This document shows, piece by piece, positions 5,635 to 8,511 of a stretch of DNA of 8,511 bases. Source of the DNA: Bacteroidota bacterium (lineage in GTDB: Bacteria > Bacteroidota > Bacteroidia > B-17B0 > Aurantibacillaceae); contig JAEZDS010000216.1 in NCBI GenBank assembly GCA_023433205.1, positions 1 through 8,511 on the forward strand, in the 5' to 3' direction. The notes beneath the pieces are model-generated. The model searched no databases, was not told the origin of the DNA, and saw only the letters and a program-made list of their open reading frames with translations. Position 1 is the first letter of the stretch. Each line of letters begins with the position of its first letter. The translations under genes and the position numbers were made by a program.

Positions 5635-8262
5635 ATGGGTACTGAAAAAAGAAACCGGTTCAGAAACGAAGAGGCAGCAGAGACTGTAGTGGATGAACTG
5701 GCTGGAATGGCGGAAGGAAGGACAGCGAGGGATAAAAAAACCATCCCGGCAAAAAAGGCCGAGCGTAAAAACAAGGACAGGCATAACAACGTTGCTGCGG
5801 CGGAAACACCAGCGGAAGTGCCAGCAGCTAAAGGAATTAAACTGCCCGCCCGCTTAAGCGTTTTTCTGAACAACGAACGTAACCAGAAACTTATTGGGTT
5901 GGCGATGGTACTTATTTCGGTGTATCTGGCCATTGCCCTTATTGCTTATTTTTTTACCTGGCAAACCGACCAGGACAAGGTTCTGGGAAGTGCCGCTGAA
6001 TTTTTTGCTCCTGAAACAAAAGTTGAGAACTGGCTGGGCAAACTCGGCGCCCTTGTATCGCATTGGTTCATGTATAAAGCTTTTGGCACAGCCAGTTTTG
6101 TGCTGGTTCCTGTACTTTTTCTGTATGGATTACAAAAAGTTGTTCAGCGGAGGTTTCTGCAGCGTGGCACTTTCGTGGCAAAGTGGTTGTTTGTTATGGT
6201 GTGGAGCTCACTGCTGTTCTCTGCTATTTTCTCTGAGTCCTATTTTTTTATGGGAGGGGGCTTCGGTTATTTTATTAATCAGGTGATAAGTAATTATGTT
6301 GGAGGAATGGGGCTGTACGCGCTTCTGGGATTTGCGATGCTCGCTTTTCTGGTGATCACTACAAACTTCGCTTTTACTTTACCGGAGAAAAAGGCCGATG
6401 ACGAAGAGATGCAGATAGAGGAAGAGATCAGGTCAGCTTTTAGCGCGAACGTAATGCGCGACAATGTGCAGGGATCTGAGGCAGGTCTTTCTGCTGAAGA
6501 AGAGGCGGCTTTGCTTGACTTTGAAGTGCATCACAAGGAAACTACTGAAGGACCTGCTGTTGAAATACAAACTGTAAAGGGCATTGTGCAGGAAGAACCA
6601 GAGGTAAATAGCGAAGAACTTAGCTCAGAGCTTCCGCCCGTTCCTGAGAAAAAAGAAGCCCCTGAACTTGAGATCACTCCCGGAAAAGATGAAGAGTATG
6701 TGATTGAAGACAGAAACAAGGCTGCTGCTTTGGTTGAACAGTTCGGCGAATATGATCCTACACTTGATCTTGGCTCATATGTTTTCCCTGGCTTTGAGCT
6801 GCTCAACGATTATGGACATATTCACAGCAAAGTAAATCAGGAGGAACTGATTGCGAATAAAAACCGCATTTTGGGCACGCTTAAAAATTATGGGATCGAG
6901 ATCGACAAGATCAGCGCAACGGTTGGGCCCACTGTTACCCTTTACGAAATTGTTCCTGCGGCAGGAGTGAGGATCAGCAAAATCAAGAATCTTGAAGATG
7001 ACATTGCCTTAAGTCTTGCAGCGCTGGGCATACGAATTATCGCGCCTATTCCGGGCAAGGGAACCATTGGTATTGAGGTACCCAACCAGAATCCCGAGAT
7101 GGTGCCGATGAAAAACATCCTGGCTTCCGAAAAATTCAATAATTCACAATTTGAATTGCCGATAGCGCTCGGCAAAACCATCAGTAACGAGATTTTTATT
7201 GCTGATCTTGCCAAAATGCCCCACCTGCTGATGGCCGGGGCAACTGGTCAGGGTAAATCGGTTGGCCTCAATGCAGTACTGGTTTCGCTGTTATATAAAA
7301 AACATCCTTCACAGGTGAAGTTTGTTCTAGTTGATCCCAAAAAGGTGGAATTGACCTTGTTCAATAAGATCGAAAGACATTTTCTTGCAAAACTGCCCAA
7401 TTCAGAAGATGCCATTATCACCGATAACACCAAGGTTATTCATACGCTTAATTCGCTCTGTATAGAGATGGATAACCGTTACGCCTTGTTGCAGGACGCG
7501 CAGGTGCGTAACATCAAAGAGTACAACGGCAAATTTGTTCAGCGAAAACTTAATCCCAACGAAGGACACAAGTTTCTGCCATACATTGTGCTGGTGGTAG
7601 ATGAGTTTGCCGATCTTATCATGACCGCGGGCAAAGAGGTTGAAACGCCGATTGCCAGACTTGCGCAGCTTGCAAGGGCTGTGGGCATTCACCTGATTAT
7701 CGCTACTCAGCGTCCTTCAGTAAACATTATTACCGGCACAATCAAAGCTAATTTCCCTGCGCGTATCGCATTCAGGGTAACCAGCAAAATCGACAGCCGC
7801 ACAATTCTTGATTCGGGCGGCGCTGATCAGCTGATAGGCCGTGGTGATATGCTCTTAAGTACCGGCAATGATCTGATCCGGATCCAGTGCGCTTTTGTTG
7901 ATACTCCGGAGGTTGAGAAGATCACAGAGTTTATCGGCAACCAGCGTGCCTACCCGAGCGCCTTTATGCTTCCGGAATATGTTGGGGAAGATGGTGATTC
8001 AGGCAAAGACGATATTGACCTTAGTGAACGCGACAAGATGTTCGACGATGCAGCAAAGATCGTGGTTCAGTTTCAACAGGGAAGCGCTTCATTCTTACAG
8101 CGTAAACTCAAACTGGGTTACAACAGGGCCGGGCGCATAGTAGATCAGCTTGAAGCCGCCGGCGTAATCGGACCCTTTGAAGGCAGCAAGGCCCGCGAGG
8201 TGCTTGTAAACGATTTGAACCAGCTGGAGGAGATTTTGCAAAAATTAAGAAATCGCAGCTGA
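5635..8262 (+). CDS. ftsK: DNA translocase FtsK/SpoIIIE
   Basis: This ATP-driven double-stranded DNA pump acts at the division septum, where it clears and aligns chromosome termini. The 875 residues show the full family order. A charged N-terminal stretch (1-80) is followed by a membrane domain with about four helices (near 85-107, 152-168, 183-200 and 226-248). Then comes a Glu/Pro-rich linker (about 250-365), short compared with proteobacterial FtsK. The alpha/beta motor (about 366-780) has Walker A GATGQGKS (535-542), VLVDPKKVEL (565-573), Walker B YIVLVVDEFADL (650-661), ATQRPSVNIITG and the signature SKIDSRTILDSGGADQLIGRGDML. The C-terminal gamma winged helix (about 803-860) contains RKLKLGYNRAGRIVDQLEAAGVIGP, the part that reads orienting DNA sequences. 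Start: MGTEKRNRFR at 5635 is preferred; ATG 5629 two codons earlier is equally possible. The frame open to 5404 overlaps the hydrolase gene and is rejected. All motor motifs are intact. Confidence 0.95.
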   Translation: MGTEKRNRFRNEEAAETVVDELAGMAEGRTARDKKTIPAKKAERKNKDRHNNVAAAETPAEVPAAKGIKLPARLSVFLNNERNQKLIGLAMVLISVYLAIALIAYFFTWQTDQDKVLGSAAEFFAPETKVENWLGKLGALVSHWFMYKAFGTASFVLVPVLFLYGLQKVVQRRFLQRGTFVAKWLFVMVWSSLLFSAIFSESYFFMGGGFGYFINQVISNYVGGMGLYALLGFAMLAFLVITTNFAFTLPEKKADDEEMQIEEEIRSAFSANVMRDNVQGSEAGLSAEEEAALLDFEVHHKETTEGPAVEIQTVKGIVQEEPEVNSEELSSELPPVPEKKEAPELEITPGKDEEYVIEDRNKAAALVEQFGEYDPTLDLGSYVFPGFELLNDYGHIHSKVNQEELIANKNRILGTLKNYGIEIDKISATVGPTVTLYEIVPAAGVRISKIKNLEDDIALSLAALGIRIIAPIPGKGTIGIEVPNQNPEMVPMKNILASEKFNNSQFELPIALGKTISNEIFIADLAKMPHLLMAGATGQGKSVGLNAVLVSLLYKKHPSQVKFVLVDPKKVELTLFNKIERHFLAKLPNSEDAIITDNTKVIHTLNSLCIEMDNRYALLQDAQVRNIKEYNGKFVQRKLNPNEGHKFLPYIVLVVDEFADLIMTAGKEVETPIARLAQLARAVGIHLIIATQRPSVNIITGTIKANFPARIAFRVTSKIDSRTILDSGGADQLIGRGDMLLSTGNDLIRIQCAFVDTPEVEKITEFIGNQRAYPSAFMLPEYVGEDGDSGKDDIDLSERDKMFDDAAKIVVQFQQGSASFLQRKLKLGYNRAGRIVDQLEAAGVIGPFEGSKAREVLVNDLNQLEEILQKLRNRS

Positions 8263-8272
8263 TTGCCACTAC

Positions 8273-8314
8273 CACCCTGGAACGTCCTGATGCTGTGGGT
8301 TCTGGGGGTGTTTT
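8273..8314 (+). terminator. Possible intrinsic terminator after ftsK
   Basis: Bases 8273-8283 (CACCCTGGAAC) can pair with 8299-8310 (GTTCTGGGGGTG) through 11 pairs, two of them G-T, with one bulged G and a 15-nt loop, followed by TTTT at 8311-8314. It starts 10 nt after the ftsK stop. The large loop and the short T-run keep this uncertain. Confidence 0.35.
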
Positions 8315-8370
8315 GCTGTTCTGTTAAAACTTCGTCTCGCTAAAAGTCGGGCTCATGCTTAAACCTTTTT

Positions 8371-8378
8371 TATCTTTG
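8371..8378 (+). promoter_or_regulatory. Bacteroidota-type -7 element (TATCTTTG) before lolA
   Basis: TATCTTTG is an exact match to the TAnnTTTG consensus, in the common context of a preceding T-run. It lies 39 nt before the lolA ATG, implying a leader of about 30-35 nt. No TTG is found at the expected -33 position. With the terminator-like hairpin behind ftsK, it suggests lolA is transcribed on its own. Confidence 0.5.
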
Positions 8379-8417
8379 ACAATCAAAACTGGTATCATAA
8401 TTGCTGAACAACGTTTT

Positions 8418-8511
8418 ATGAAAAAATCTTTTATTCTGGTGTTTTTAATGCTGGCCCTTTTTGTTAAGGCTCAGGAACAGGATCCTAAAGCCAAAGCTGT
8501 ACTGGACGAGC
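8418..8511 (+). CDS. lolA: Outer-membrane lipoprotein carrier protein LolA, N-terminal fragment
   Basis: LolA is the periplasmic chaperone that ferries lipoproteins from the inner-membrane Lol exporter to the outer membrane. Only the first 31 residues are present before the window ends. They comprise a signal peptide (MKKSFILVFLMLALFVKA, likely cut before Gln19) and the start of the mature protein, EQDPKAKAVLDE. The 'Q-D-P-K-A-K-A-(I/V)-L-D' opening is typical of Bacteroidota LolA proteins, and the place directly downstream of ftsK on the same strand is their usual neighbourhood. The identification rests on this short stretch plus synteny. Confidence 0.72.
   Translation, partial: MKKSFILVFLMLALFVKAQEQDPKAKAVLDE

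Noticed and set aside
5493..5933. 147-residue N-terminal extension of the hydrolase
   Set aside because: It would place the signal peptide inside the protein and overlap the ftsK coding start; the open frame is a by-product of codon use on the opposite strand.

Overview
The window looks like chromosomal DNA of a Bacteroidota (Bacteroidetes) bacterium of moderate GC. Four things suggest this. The gene set includes a SRPBCC protein, a fused NAD(P)HX repair enzyme, and ftsK followed directly by lolA, an order common in that phylum. Start codons lack clear Shine-Dalgarno sequences. Two genes carry a TAnnTTTG-type -7 element upstream (TAATTTTG before the SRPBCC gene, TATCTTTG before lolA). Exported proteins have short signal peptides ending in 'AQ', which are common in this group. 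No tRNA, rRNA, CRISPR array, transposase or phage gene is visible.

Layout, left to right. (1) 3-182 (+) is the 3' end of a GyrI-like effector-binding protein, closed by a strong intrinsic-terminator candidate at 184-219. (2) 234-968 (+) is a rhomboid-family intramembrane protease, probably with a GTG start. (3) 1057-1593 (+) is a membrane-anchored SRPBCC protein. (4) 1603-3114 (-) is the bifunctional NAD(P)H-hydrate epimerase/dehydratase, converging on gene 3 with only 9 bp between the stop codons. (5) 3115-3495 is about 380 bp without a gene, unusually rich in inverted repeats and degenerate intergenic-repeat words. (6) 3496-3612 (-) is a 38-residue Cys-rich single-span membrane protein whose ATG overlaps the stop codon of the next gene. 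(7) 3612-5492 (-) is an exported CocE/NonD (peptidase S15-like) hydrolase. (8) 5493-5634 is a divergent promoter region. (9) 5635-8262 (+) is the DNA translocase FtsK. (10) 8418-8511 (+) is the start of lolA, cut by the window edge.

Functionally this is mostly housekeeping and cell-envelope content: chromosome segregation (FtsK), lipoprotein trafficking (LolA), metabolite repair (Nnr), membrane proteolysis (rhomboid) and a periplasmic or secreted hydrolase. No obvious new multi-gene system is visible. The parts most worth a second look are the tiny Cys-rich membrane protein coupled to the hydrolase, the palindrome-rich gene-free segment behind it, and the terminator hairpin that decides the rhomboid start.
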